From positions 31,158 through 95,157 of the forward strand of contig NZ_JAPFGD010000013.1 of assembly GCF_027257175.1 (NCBI RefSeq): DNA of 64,000 nt, given 5' to 3'. This DNA is from Castellaniella sp. S9. GTDB taxonomy: Bacteria; Pseudomonadota; Gammaproteobacteria; Burkholderiales; Burkholderiaceae_B. The notes beneath the pieces were generated by a model. That model worked only from the letters and a program-made list of their open reading frames with translations, searched no databases and was not told the DNA's origin. The stretch's first letter is position 1. Each line of letters begins with the position of its first letter. The position numbers and the translations under genes are program-made. Positions 53,713 through 63,844 of the stretch are shown here, piece by piece.

Positions 53713-54528
53713 ATGTCTCAGAACACCCGATATTCGGGCTATACGCACATCGTTTTCGACACACCGGCGCCGCATGTGCTGCGTTTGACCCTTGATAAGC
53801 CCGAGACCGTGAATTCACTGGATGCCCTGGGCCACCGCGAGATTGCCGAGGTTTGGAAGGAGATCGACACGGACCCCGACGTCAGCGCCGTCATCCTGCG
53901 TGGCGCCGGCCGCGGCTTTTCAGCCGGCGGGGATTTCGAGATGATCCAGGAGATGCTGGACCATCATGACGCACGCGCGCGTGTCTGGCGCGAGGCGCGC
54001 GACCTCGTCTACAACATCATCGATTGTTCCAAACCCATCGTGTCGGCGATCCACGGTCCGGCGGTTGGGGCTGGCCTGGTGGCGGCCCTCCTGGCCGACA
54101 TATCCATTGCCGCTAACAATGCCAAGATCGTCGATGGTCACACGCGCCTGGGCGTGGCGGCAGGGGACCATGCAGCCATCATCTGGCCGCTGCTGTGCGG
54201 CATGGCCAAGGCCAAGTACTACCTGCTGTTGTGTGATCCGCTCACCGGGCAGAAGGCCGAGGAAATCGGTCTGGTGTCGCTGGCCGTGGATGAGGCCGAA
54301 CTGCAGGACAAGGCGCTCGAAGTCGCCGTCAGGCTGGCGGCGGGATCACCTTCGGCGATCCGCTGGACCAAGTATGCCCTGAACAACTGGCTGCGTCAGG
54401 CGGGGCCGATTTTCGATACCTCGCTGGCGCTGGAAATGCTGGGATTCGGCGGACCCGACGCCCGTGAGGGCTTGCAGTCGCACCGGGAACGCCGCAAGCC
54501 GGTATTCCCGCAATCCTCGCCGTTCTGA
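53713..54528 (+). CDS. Crotonase-superfamily protein (enoyl-CoA hydratase/isomerase-like)
   Basis: The protein has 271 residues. Oxyanion-hole strands are [11 protein letters not shown] and [23 protein letters not shown]. Neither hydratase Glu is present: the first position is Val (GAGLVAA) and the second falls in [14 protein letters not shown]. The DGH and GDH residues define a separate subgroup. It could be a ring-opening hydrolase, isomerase or retro-aldolase rather than a plain hydratase. It ends 26 bp before the convergent thiolase gene and is the last plus-strand gene of this run. Confidence 0.85.
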   Translation: MSQNTRYSGYTHIVFDTPAPHVLRLTLDKPETVNSLDALGHREIAEVWKEIDTDPDVSAVILRGAGRGFSAGGDFEMIQEMLDHHDARARVWREARDLVYNIIDCSKPIVSAIHGPAVGAGLVAALLADISIAANNAKIVDGHTRLGVAAGDHAAIIWPLLCGMAKAKYYLLLCDPLTGQKAEEIGLVSLAVDEAELQDKALEVAVRLAAGSPSAIRWTKYALNNWLRQAGPIFDTSLALEMLGFGGPDAREGLQSHRERRKPVFPQSSPF

Positions 54529-54554
54529 GGGCCCGCGCCCGATCGCCGCGGCGC

Positions 54555-55760
<1,206 letters not shown>

Positions 55761-55776
55761 GGGGAACTCCTGGAAC

Positions 55777-57075
55777 TTAATGATCAAAAAAGACGGAAAG
55801 ATCGGCGCGCACGAACCCATGGCCCGTGGCCTCGCCCAATGCCTGAAGCTCGGCCTGCAGCCGGTCCGTCGGCTGGTGCCGCGCCCAGAACACGGGGCCG
55901 CCGAGCGTGCGCGGGAAGCCATAGCCTTCCGTCAGCGCCACATCGACGTCGCCCGACCTCAGCGCGACGCCTTCGGCCAGCAGCAGCCCTGCTTCGTTGG
56001 CCATGGCGAGCAGCGCCCGGCGCCGGATGGCCTCGGGCGCAAGCGTCTGGCGGACGATTCCGCGCTCGGCGCTGGCCCGCTCGATCACCCCCCGGACCGC
56101 GTCGTCCGCCGCTGGCAAAGCCTTGCCATCGACATAGCGATAGTAGCCTGCGCCGGTCTTGCGGCCCAGGCGGCCCAGTTCGCATAAACGGTCCAGTATC
56201 GGCACGTAGCGCTCGCGTGGATCGCGCGTGGCCGCGCGCGCGCGGCGCATGCGCCAGGCGATGTCGAGCCCGGACAGGTCGGCCACGGCGAATGGCCCCA
56301 TGGCGAAACCGATCGCTGTCAGGGCTTGGTCCACGTCCTCGGGCCAGGCGCCGTCCTCAAGCATGAACTCGCATTCTCGGCGGTAGGCGTTGTAGATTCG
56401 GTTGCCGATGAAGCCGAAGGCGTTGCTGGCCAGTACGGCGGACTTCCCAAGCTTGGCGCCGAGCGCCATGCCGGTGGCGAGGGTGGCCGGCGACGTCCGG
56501 GCCGCCCGCACCACCTCCAGTAGCCTCATGACGTGCGCAGGGCTGAAGAAATGCAGGCCCAAGACATTCTCGGGGCGGCGCGTTACGGCGGCGATGTCGT
56601 CGATGTCTAGGTAGGATGTATTGGTCGCCAATATGGCGTCCGGGCCGGCCAGCGCATCGATCCGGCGAAAGACGTCCTGCTTGACCGTGAGGTCTTCGTA
56701 GACCGCCTCGATGACCAGGTCGGCGTCGGCGAGAATCGACCAGTCGGTGGTGGACAGGAGCTGGGATTGGCGCTGTTCGGCAAGTGTGCCGGATATCTTC
56801 CCCGCCGACACGCGGCGCGCGTAGTGCCGCGCGATGCCCTGGCGGCCCTGTTCCACTAGGTCGCCGTCCCGATCCAGCAAAATGGCAGCCGTGCCGGCCT
56901 CGAGCAGGGCGATGGCGATTCCCCTGCCCATGGTGCCCGCCCCGATGACCGCGACACGGCGGGTGTCGAGTGGTTCGGCCTGCAGGGCTTCGGGCAGATG
57001 GTCCGCCTCGGCACGGGCGGTGGCCAGGTACGCGAGCGCCTGCGCCGCGGAAATAGAATCGGTGGAAGTAAGCAT
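55777..57075 (-). CDS. 3-Hydroxyacyl-CoA dehydrogenase (stand-alone, FadB-like linker)
   Basis: The protein has 432 residues. NAD motif VAVIGAGTMGRGIA begins at about residue 41; VLGLHFFSPAHVM holds the catalytic His, and two C-terminal dimerisation domains follow (NRIYNAYRRECEFML and GYGFPRTLGGPVFWA). The 40 residues before the NAD motif resemble the linker between crotonase and dehydrogenase parts of bifunctional FadB proteins, so the gene looks like a FadB that lacks its crotonase half. ATG 57075 is chosen; upstream codons are unlike any family sequence. It ends 16 bp before the thiolase start. Confidence 0.88.
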   Translation of the reverse strand: MLTSTDSISAAQALAYLATARAEADHLPEALQAEPLDTRRVAVIGAGTMGRGIAIALLEAGTAAILLDRDGDLVEQGRQGIARHYARRVSAGKISGTLAEQRQSQLLSTTDWSILADADLVIEAVYEDLTVKQDVFRRIDALAGPDAILATNTSYLDIDDIAAVTRRPENVLGLHFFSPAHVMRLLEVVRAARTSPATLATGMALGAKLGKSAVLASNAFGFIGNRIYNAYRRECEFMLEDGAWPEDVDQALTAIGFAMGPFAVADLSGLDIAWRMRRARAATRDPRERYVPILDRLCELGRLGRKTGAGYYRYVDGKALPAADDAVRGVIERASAERGIVRQTLAPEAIRRRALLAMANEAGLLLAEGVALRSGDVDVALTEGYGFPRTLGGPVFWARHQPTDRLQAELQALGEATGHGFVRADLSVFFDH

Positions 57076-57110
57076 GGGAATCCGCTGCTGCGTCAAGAGA
57101 AGCCGGCCGC

Positions 57111-58271
57111 CTATTCGGAGCGCATCAGGTGTTTCCCGATCACCAGTTGCTGAATCTGCGTCGTGCCCTCGTATAGGCGCAGCAGCCGTACGTCCCGGTA
57201 GAAGCGCTCGACTTTGTATTCGTTGATGTATCCCGCTCCGCCGTGGATCTGGACCCCGCGGTCGGCAACCCGGCCAACCATTTCGGTGGCGTACATCTTT
57301 GCGCAAGAGGCTTGCATGCTGATCTCTGGATCGCCGAGAGCCGGCGGTTTTCCATCGTAGCGGCGCGCGCAGGCTTGGACCAAGGACCAGCCAGCCAGGA
57401 GCTCGGCTTGACTGTCGGCCAACATGGCCTGGACGAGCTGGAATTCCCCGATACGCTTGCCGAACTGTTTGCGTTGCTGGGCGTAGGCGATGCTTTCACG
57501 CTGGATGCGGCTGGCCATCCCGCAGGCGAGGGCGGAGATGTGTAGCCGTCCACGGTCCAGGACCTTCATGGCTGTCTTGAAGCCCCTGCCGGGCACGCCG
57601 CCGATGATGTTGGTCGCGGGCACGCGCACGTTGTCCAAGTGGACGTCGCAAGTCTTGGTTCCGCGCTGACCCATCTTCTTGTCCGGCTTGCCGAGCGACA
57701 AACCTGGCAGGCTGGCGGGCACCAGGAACGCGGTGATGCCCTTGGCGCCCGATTCCCCGGTGCGCGCCATGAGGGTGAAGGCGCCGGCGCGCGGCGCGTT
57801 GGTGATGAAGCGCTTGGTGCCGCTGAGCAGATAATCGCCGCCGTCGGGCACCGCTCGCGCCCTCAGCGATGCCACGTCGGAACCGGCGTCCGGTTCGGTC
57901 AGCGCAAAGGAGACGATCAATTCGCCGCTCGCGATGGCAGGCAGATATTCCGCCTTTTGCACCTCGGTCCCGTCCATTAATATGCCTTGGGAACCGATGC
58001 CGATATTAGTGCCCACGACCGACCGGAACGCCAGCGCTGTATGCCCCAGGGCATACGCCACCTCGCACTCCTGGCTCATCGACAGACCGATCCCGCCGTA
58101 CTCCTCTGGAATCGACAGGCCAAAGAGCCCCAGCGCTCTCATGTCGTCCACGATGTCCGAGGGAACGTCGTCGCTTTCCTCGACGACGTCCTCCGCTGGC
58201 ATCAGCCGCTCCTGAATGAAGCGATCCAGGCTCATCTTCAGCAGCTCGAACGATTCTTGGTCAAGCGCCAC
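57111..58271 (-). CDS. Acyl-CoA dehydrogenase
   Basis: The protein has 386 residues and the three-domain acyl-CoA dehydrogenase fold. FALTEPDAGSDVAS and RFITNAPRAG bind FAD and substrate, and IHGGAGYINEYKVERFYRD leads to the catalytic Glu in RLYEGTTQIQQL. It introduces a 2,3-double bond in an acyl-CoA and passes electrons to ETF. The start is GTG 58271, with AGGAG seven bases upstream. First gene of the minus-strand thiolase operon, divergent from a LysR gene with a strong dyad between them. Confidence 0.93.
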   Translation of the reverse strand: MALDQESFELLKMSLDRFIQERLMPAEDVVEESDDVPSDIVDDMRALGLFGLSIPEEYGGIGLSMSQECEVAYALGHTALAFRSVVGTNIGIGSQGILMDGTEVQKAEYLPAIASGELIVSFALTEPDAGSDVASLRARAVPDGGDYLLSGTKRFITNAPRAGAFTLMARTGESGAKGITAFLVPASLPGLSLGKPDKKMGQRGTKTCDVHLDNVRVPATNIIGGVPGRGFKTAMKVLDRGRLHISALACGMASRIQRESIAYAQQRKQFGKRIGEFQLVQAMLADSQAELLAGWSLVQACARRYDGKPPALGDPEISMQASCAKMYATEMVGRVADRGVQIHGGAGYINEYKVERFYRDVRLLRLYEGTTQIQQLVIGKHLMRSE

Positions 58272-58315
58272 GCCGCACTCCTATCATGTCGGGAACGCCG
58301 ATTTTGAAGTATTCT

Positions 58316-58342
58316 ATGTTATTAGACAATCGGAAATAATAT
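58316..58342. promoter_or_regulatory. LysR-type dyad with 11-nt spacer
   Basis: ATGTTATT (58316-58323) and AATAATAT (58335-58342) are near-perfect inverted arms (7 of 8 match) around an 11-nt spacer, close to the T-N11-A layout of LysR sites. It lies 45 bp upstream of the acyl-CoA dehydrogenase GTG and 28 bp upstream of the LysR start. Confidence 0.55.
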
Positions 58343-58369
58343 GAACATTCCGTCAAAGGATATTGACCA

Positions 58370-59278
58370 TTGGAAGCGCTCAACGCCCAATCCCTGATCC
58401 TTCTCGTGGATATCGTGGACGCTGGCAATCTCAGCAAGGCCGCGCGCAAGCTCAAGATGAGCCGCGCCAACATCAGCTATCACCTCACCCAGTTCGAACA
58501 ATCCCTGGGCCTGCAGTTGCTACGGCGCACGACGCGCCGCATCGAGCCCACCGAAGTCGGCTTGAAGCTCTATCAGCATGGATGCGTCATCCGTGATGAA
58601 TTGCTTGCCGCGCGCGAGTCGGTCGACTCGCTGGGCAGGGGGCTGCACGGCTCGGTGCGCCTGAGCCTGCCAACGGGTTTCGGGCATCTGATCATGTCGG
58701 ACTGGATGATCGAATTCAAGCACACCTATCCGGACATCGCTCTGGACGTCGTGTTCGAGAACCGCATCGATGACCTGCTGCGCGAGGAAATCGACATCGC
58801 CATCCGGGTCATGTCGGAACCGCCGCTGCAGATGGTCGCGCATGAACTCTGCCGGGTGCACTACGTCATCTGCGCATCGGCGCAATACGCCCGCGAGCAC
58901 GGCATGCCCGAGCGGCTGGAGGACCTGCCGGGCGTTCCCCTCATCACCTCGACCGTCGATGGCCGCGACCTCCGTCTTTCAGCCTACCAGGGCAATGAGC
59001 GGCAGGAAATCCTGCTCAAGCCCACGCTGGCTTCCGAGAATTTCCAGTTCCTGCGGGAGGCCATCCTGGCCGGGCTGGGCGTCGGGCTGGTGCCCGATTA
59101 CCTGGTGAGCTCGGCTGTCGCCGAGCAGCGCATCGTCCTCGCCCTGCGCGACTGGCGCTTGAGCGTGTTTGGCACGCGCATGTTCCTGCTGCGCATGCCG
59201 GGCCGCTACCAGACGCTGGCCGCGCGCACACTCATCGACTTCACGGTTCAGCGCGTGCGCGCGTGGGCGCAGTCCTGA
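58370..59278 (+). CDS. LysR-family regulator (divergent from acyl-CoA dehydrogenase)
   Basis: The protein has 302 residues: helix-turn-helix at about 5-63 (DAGNLSKAARKLKMSRANISYHLTQFE) and effector domain from about 90. The start is TTG 58370 behind AAAGGA; the stop codon TGA at 58364 rules out anything longer, and the next ATG would remove half of the DNA-binding domain. It is divergent from the beta-oxidation operon and convergent with another LysR gene (13 bp apart). An acyl-CoA or free-acid inducer is plausible. Confidence 0.86.
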   Translation: MEALNAQSLILLVDIVDAGNLSKAARKLKMSRANISYHLTQFEQSLGLQLLRRTTRRIEPTEVGLKLYQHGCVIRDELLAARESVDSLGRGLHGSVRLSLPTGFGHLIMSDWMIEFKHTYPDIALDVVFENRIDDLLREEIDIAIRVMSEPPLQMVAHELCRVHYVICASAQYAREHGMPERLEDLPGVPLITSTVDGRDLRLSAYQGNERQEILLKPTLASENFQFLREAILAGLGVGLVPDYLVSSAVAEQRIVLALRDWRLSVFGTRMFLLRMPGRYQTLAARTLIDFTVQRVRAWAQS

Positions 59279-59291
59279 GCGGTGTGCGGCC

Positions 59292-60191
59292 TTAGCGGCG
59301 GAAACATTGCGGGTTGTCCGTGACGGCCTGCAGGATGAAATCCCAGGTCAGGCGCACCCGCTTGGTCCTGAAGAGATCATTGGGCGCCGCCAGCCATAGT
59401 TTGCGGGTGATCTGCGGCCATTCGGGCAGGACGCAAACCAGATCCGACCGTCCCTCGACGACATAGGGCGTCAGCAGGATCAGTCCCATCCCAGAGACCG
59501 CGGCCGCGCGTTGCGCCAGGATGCTGCTCGAGGTCATGACACGCTGTGGCTGAGACACCACTTCCTCGAGCACGAGAAAGCGGTCGCTCATGGAGCCATC
59601 GTGGACATAGTCGACGAAAGGGTGCGCGGCCAGGTCATGGGCGCTTTCGATGGGCGGATGGCGGGCCAGGTAAGCCGGCGAACCGTAGACGAAATAGTCG
59701 ATTTCCGCTAGGCGCGCGATGGTGTAGCGTCCTGCTTGCGGAGGGTCCAGCGTGACGACCACATCGACTTCGCGCGCCACGAGGCTCGGGTATTGCGGCT
59801 GGGCGATGAGCTCGACATGCAATTCGGGCTGGACCGCATGGAGCTGCGCCAGCCGGGGCGCAAGGACGCAGACGCCGAAAGCCTCGGGCGTGCCGACGCG
59901 CACGGTCCCAACCACGCGGCTGGATCGCGTGGCGGTGCTCTCGATGGCGTCGTGGAGTGCCGATTCCATTGCCTCGACGTGATTGACGAGGGACCGGCCC
60001 GCGTCGGTCAAAGTATAGCCACTGCGGCTGCGGTCGAAAAGCACGGCGCCGACCAGGGCCTCCAGGCGGTCGATCCGCCGCGATACCGTCGAGTGTTCGA
60101 CGCCCAGGCGCTGGCCGGCCTTGGAAATCTTTCCAGCCCGGGCTACCGCGAGAAAGAACTGGAAATCCGTCCAGTCATTGAATTTGGACAT
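59292..60191 (-). CDS. LysR-family regulator (divergent from acyl-CoA synthetase)
   Basis: The protein has 299 residues: helix-turn-helix at about 6-64 (RAGKISKAGQRLGVEHSTVSRRIDRLE) and an effector domain from about 90 (VGTVRVGTPEAFGVC). ATG 60191 gives a standard N-terminus; the longer frame runs into the promoter region. It is transcribed away from the acyl-CoA synthetase gene, with a large inverted repeat in the spacer, and so probably controls the synthetase-liv operon. It is only distantly similar to the neighbouring LysR protein. Confidence 0.88.
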   Translation of the reverse strand: MSKFNDWTDFQFFLAVARAGKISKAGQRLGVEHSTVSRRIDRLEALVGAVLFDRSRSGYTLTDAGRSLVNHVEAMESALHDAIESTATRSSRVVGTVRVGTPEAFGVCVLAPRLAQLHAVQPELHVELIAQPQYPSLVAREVDVVVTLDPPQAGRYTIARLAEIDYFVYGSPAYLARHPPIESAHDLAAHPFVDYVHDGSMSDRFLVLEEVVSQPQRVMTSSSILAQRAAAVSGMGLILLTPYVVEGRSDLVCVLPEWPQITRKLWLAAPNDLFRTKRVRLTWDFILQAVTDNPQCFRR

Positions 60192-60205
60192 CGGCGATAA
60201 GCGTG

Positions 60206-60252
60206 TTTTTTGCACAATAAGTTTGCATATTTTCCCATTGTCGTGCAAAAAA
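60206..60252. promoter_or_regulatory. Long inverted repeat in the LysR/acyl-CoA synthetase spacer
   Basis: TTTTTTGCAC (60206-60215) and GTGCAAAAAA (60243-60252) are perfect 10-bp arms 27 nt apart in the 121-bp divergent gap. The arm spacing puts both half-sites on the same face of the helix after about 3.5 turns between centres, suitable for a tetrameric LysR protein. It could also form a cruciform. Confidence 0.5.
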
Positions 60253-60312
60253 ATATACTCATAATGGGCACCGACAGCACATCACGAGATCCGTCCACTG
60301 GACCGGAACGCC

Positions 60313-62301
60313 ATGACCCACGCAGAGACCACCACACCTTCTTTCACGCAGTCCGACCACACCGCTTCCCGTTGGCAGCCCAATGCAGCCTATGCCGCTC
60401 GCTCGGGGGCGCGCGGGCTCATGCAGCGGCTGGGCCTCGCCAGCTATGACGAGCTGTATGACCTGTCGATACGGGATCCCGAGACATTCTGGAGAGCGCT
60501 CAACGCATTCTGCGGCGTGGCCTGGGCCAAGCCTTACGACAAGCTGGTCGACCTGTCCGCGGGGGTGGAACATCCTCGATGGTTTCCGGGAGGACAGTTG
60601 AATTGGGTCGAGACCGCGTTCAAGTGGGCGGATCATCCGGCGCACGGCGCTAGGACGGCCATCATCGCCGAGCACGAGTCGGGCGGCCACGACACCTTCA
60701 GCTACGCGCAACTGCGCGACGAAGTTCGCGCCTTCGCTGCCGGCCTCGACGGCTTGGGCGTGCGGCGCGGCGAGCGGATCGGCTTGCTCATCGAGCCGGG
60801 CCTAGAGGCCTATGTGGGCTACCTCGCCATCATCTATCTCGGCGGCATCATCGTGCCCTTGTTCTCGGGCTATGGCGTCGATGCCACCGTCGCGCGTCTC
60901 GCGGCGTCGCAGGCCCGCGTCCTGATCGCCTCGACCAGCTTTTCACGCCGCGGCAAGCGCATCGACCTAGTGCCGCTAGTCGAGGCGGCCGCTCGCGAAC
61001 TGCCCTTGCTGGAAACCATCATCTGGAAACCGCGCAAAGCGGGGGATTCGATCCCCGGCGGGCTCTCCTTCTTCGAGATTGCAAAGACGCCGCCGGACTC
61101 GCTGCGCTGCGCGGCGACCGACCCGAACGATCCGTTCCTGCTGATCTACACGTCCGGCACCACCGGCAAGCCCAAGGGCGCCGTCCACACGCACGGGAGC
61201 TTTGCCCTGCGCATCCTCAACGATGCCGCCATGCACTTGGACATGGGCTCCGATTCCGTGCTGTTCTGGCTGGCCGACATGGGTTGGATTGTCGGGTCGA
61301 TCGTGCCCGTCGCCGCCCTGATGCTCGGGGCCACGATGGTGACGTACGACGGCGCCCCCGATTTCCCGGACTGGTCCCGTATGGGCCGCATCGTCGAGCA
61401 GCATAGCGCGACGCACTTCGGCGCCTCTCCGACGCTGATCCGCGCGTTGGCCGCCCATGAGGAGGAAGCGCTGAAAGGCGACACCTCGACACTGCAGATT
61501 CTGATTACCGCGGGCGAAACTATCGATGCCGAGCATTTCTCCTGGTTCCATGCCCATTTCGGCCGTGGAATCGCGCCGGTTCTCAACTATACCGGGGGCA
61601 CGGAAGTCAGTGGTGCCTTGTTGACCAGCACGGTGCTGCGTCCGATCGATCCGGGGTCATTTAACACGCCTAGCCTCGGCGTGCCGCTGGATATCGTCGA
61701 TGTCGATACCGGCAGGGCGTTGACCGGCGAGGTCGGCGATCTCGTCATTCGCGGCCCCTTCATCGGAATGACGCAGTCGTTCTGGAACGACGACGAGCGC
61801 TACTTGGATGCCTATTGGCGCCGCATCCCGGGCGTATGGGTGCACGGCGATCTGGCTTTTCGCGACGCCGAGGGTTTCTTTTACATCCGGGGCCGCGCCG
61901 ACGATACCCTCAAAGTGGCGGGCAAACGCCTGGGACCGGCAGAAGTCGAGGAAGCGGTGCTCGAGCTGGAGACGGTCGAGGATGCGGCCGCCGTCGGGGT
62001 GGAGGATGCCGCGACGGGCCAGCGTATCGTGGTTTTTGCCGTTCCCGGCCAGGTCGTTTCCGGACGCGAGGCCGACCGGTTGGCGGAAAGCATCAAGGCA
62101 CAGGTTGCCAGGACGCTCGGGCGCCCCTTTCAGCCTAGCGAAGTCCTTCTGGTCGAGCAATTGCCCAGGACCCGTAGCTCGAAGGTTATGCGCCGGGTCA
62201 TTCGCAACCTGTACGACGGCAAGCCGTTGGGCGACCTCTCGTCCTTGGAAAACCCGGCATCCATCGACGCGATTCGCAGGGCGTTGCGCCCGATGCGCTA
62301 G
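60313..62301 (+). CDS. AMP-forming acyl-CoA synthetase (acetyl-CoA synthetase-like)
   Basis: The protein has 662 residues of the acetyl-CoA synthetase-related adenylate-forming family. The N-terminal ACS cap (about 30-100, NAFCGVAWAKPYDKLVD) precedes the AMP-binding domain, with phosphate loop LIYTSGTTGKPKGAVHTHG at about 277-295, NYTGGTEVSG, and HGDLAFRDAEGFFYIRGR. The C-terminal Lys in RSSKVMRRVIR is the residue acetylated in the family. It activates a carboxylic acid to its CoA ester, the entry step of this pathway. Acetate itself is possible, but the longer catabolic context suggests another acid. It is followed at 46 bp by livG. Confidence 0.88.
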   Translation: MTHAETTTPSFTQSDHTASRWQPNAAYAARSGARGLMQRLGLASYDELYDLSIRDPETFWRALNAFCGVAWAKPYDKLVDLSAGVEHPRWFPGGQLNWVETAFKWADHPAHGARTAIIAEHESGGHDTFSYAQLRDEVRAFAAGLDGLGVRRGERIGLLIEPGLEAYVGYLAIIYLGGIIVPLFSGYGVDATVARLAASQARVLIASTSFSRRGKRIDLVPLVEAAARELPLLETIIWKPRKAGDSIPGGLSFFEIAKTPPDSLRCAATDPNDPFLLIYTSGTTGKPKGAVHTHGSFALRILNDAAMHLDMGSDSVLFWLADMGWIVGSIVPVAALMLGATMVTYDGAPDFPDWSRMGRIVEQHSATHFGASPTLIRALAAHEEEALKGDTSTLQILITAGETIDAEHFSWFHAHFGRGIAPVLNYTGGTEVSGALLTSTVLRPIDPGSFNTPSLGVPLDIVDVDTGRALTGEVGDLVIRGPFIGMTQSFWNDDERYLDAYWRRIPGVWVHGDLAFRDAEGFFYIRGRADDTLKVAGKRLGPAEVEEAVLELETVEDAAAVGVEDAATGQRIVVFAVPGQVVSGREADRLAESIKAQVARTLGRPFQPSEVLLVEQLPRTRSSKVMRRVIRNLYDGKPLGDLSSLENPASIDAIRRALRPMR

Positions 62302-62347
62302 CGGCGCTCCGAACTACGCGCTACTCATTTTTCAGGCAGCTATTCCA

Positions 62348-63121
62348 ATGGGCGACTACATACTTGAGACCAGGGGTCTGACCAAGGCTTTTCGCGGGTT
62401 CGTCGCGGTCGATGACGTGAACCTGCAGGTGCGCCAGGGTCAGATTCACGCCCTGATCGGCCCCAATGGCGCGGGCAAGACCACCTGCTTCAACCTGCTC
62501 ACCAAATTCCTCGTGCCGAGCTCGGGCCAGATTTTCTACGACGGCGCCGAGATCACGGGCGACCGCCCGGCGCAGATCGCCAGAAAGGGCATCATCCGCT
62601 CGTTCCAGATCTCGGCGGTGTTCCCGCAGCTCTCGGTCCTCGAGAACGTGCGCATCGCGCTGCAGCGCGGCCTGGGCCAGTCCTTTCACTTCTGGCGCAG
62701 CGACCGCGGCCTGAGCCGCCTGAACGGGCGCGCCCGCGAACTGCTCGCCGAGGTCGGCCTGGCCGACTTCGCCGGCGAACAAACCGTCAACCTGCCCTAC
62801 GGGCGCAAGCGCGCCCTCGAGATCGCCACCACCCTGGCGATGGAACCCCGGCTGATGCTGCTGGACGAACCCACGCAGGGCATGGGCCACGAGGACGTCG
62901 CGCGCGTCACCGAGCTCATCCGCCAGGTCAGCGCCGGGCGCACCATCCTGATGGTCGAACACAACATGAACGTAGTCGCCTCCATCGCCGATCGGATCAC
63001 CGTGCTGGCGCGCGGCTCGGTGCTCGCCGAGGGCGACTACGCGGCGATATCCCGCAACCCCGCGGTCATGGAGGCCTACATGGGCACCACCCAGGGCGAA
63101 CTCGAAGGAGCACACGGATGA
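62348..63121 (+). CDS. livG: Branched-chain/carboxylate ABC transporter ATPase (LivG type)
   Basis: The protein has 257 residues. Walker A is GPNGAGKTT, the Q-loop region is RSFQISAVFP, and Walker B is LMLLDEPTQGMGHED. The signature loop reads LPYGRKRALEIA rather than the usual LSYGxQRxLEIA. It energises a Liv-type importer with the LivF protein encoded next (4-bp ATGA overlap). ATG 62348 is the start, since a longer frame runs into the synthetase gene. Amino acids are the classical cargo, but carboxylates fit the setting. Confidence 0.9.
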   Translation: MGDYILETRGLTKAFRGFVAVDDVNLQVRQGQIHALIGPNGAGKTTCFNLLTKFLVPSSGQIFYDGAEITGDRPAQIARKGIIRSFQISAVFPQLSVLENVRIALQRGLGQSFHFWRSDRGLSRLNGRARELLAEVGLADFAGEQTVNLPYGRKRALEIATTLAMEPRLMLLDEPTQGMGHEDVARVTELIRQVSAGRTILMVEHNMNVVASIADRITVLARGSVLAEGDYAAISRNPAVMEAYMGTTQGELEGAHG

Positions 63122-63828
63122 CGGCTGCGCTCGAAATCTCCGGCCTGCACGCCTGGTACGGCGAATCCCACGTCCTGCACGGCGTGGACATGCGCGTCGA
63201 GCAGGGCGAGGTGGTGACTTTGCTGGGACGCAACGGCGCGGGGCGCACGACCACGCTGCGGGCGATCCTGGGGCTGACGGGCAGCCGCAAGGGCTCGATC
63301 CGCATCCAGGGCACGGAATCGATCCACCTGCCGACCTACCGCATCGCGCACCTGGGCATCGGCTACTGCCCCGAGGAACGCGGCATCTTCGCCTCGCTGT
63401 CGTGCGAGGAGAACCTGCTGCTGCCGCCGACGGTGGGCGAGACGCTGGGCGGGGGCATGTCGCTGACCGAGATCTACGAGATGTTCCCCAATCTCCAGGA
63501 GCGCCGGCACTCGCCGGGCACGCGCCTGTCGGGCGGCGAACAGCAGATGCTGGCGGTGGCGCGGATCCTGCGCACGGGCGCCAATCTGCTGCTGCTCGAC
63601 GAAATCTCCGAGGGCTTGGCGCCGGTGATCGTGCAAGCGCTGGCGCGCATGATCACGACGCTCAAGGCCAAGGGCTACACCATCGTCATGGTCGAGCAGA
63701 ATTTCCGCTTCGCCGCGCCCCTGGCCGATCAGTTCTACGTCATGGAGCACGGCCAGATCGTCGAACGATTCAAGGCCGCGCAGCTGGACGAAAAGCGTCC
63801 CATCCTCGACAACCTGCTCGGCGTCTGA
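63118..63828 (+). CDS. livF: Branched-chain/carboxylate ABC transporter ATPase (LivF type) with Walker A Arg
   Basis: The protein has 236 residues and the LivF layout: signature RLSGGEQQMLAVAR, Walker B LLLLDEISEGLAP and VEQNF at the H-loop. Walker A reads GRNGAGRTTT: residue 43 is Arg (codon CGC) where ATP-binding Lys is expected. LivG keeps its Lys, so the dimer may work with one unusual nucleotide site. It overlaps livG by 4 bp (ATGA) and precedes the permease gene by 16 bp. Confidence 0.9.
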   Translation: MTAALEISGLHAWYGESHVLHGVDMRVEQGEVVTLLGRNGAGRTTTLRAILGLTGSRKGSIRIQGTESIHLPTYRIAHLGIGYCPEERGIFASLSCEENLLLPPTVGETLGGGMSLTEIYEMFPNLQERRHSPGTRLSGGEQQMLAVARILRTGANLLLLDEISEGLAPVIVQALARMITTLKAKGYTIVMVEQNFRFAAPLADQFYVMEHGQIVERFKAAQLDEKRPILDNLLGV

Positions 63829-63844
63829 TCGGAGGGCACTAAAC

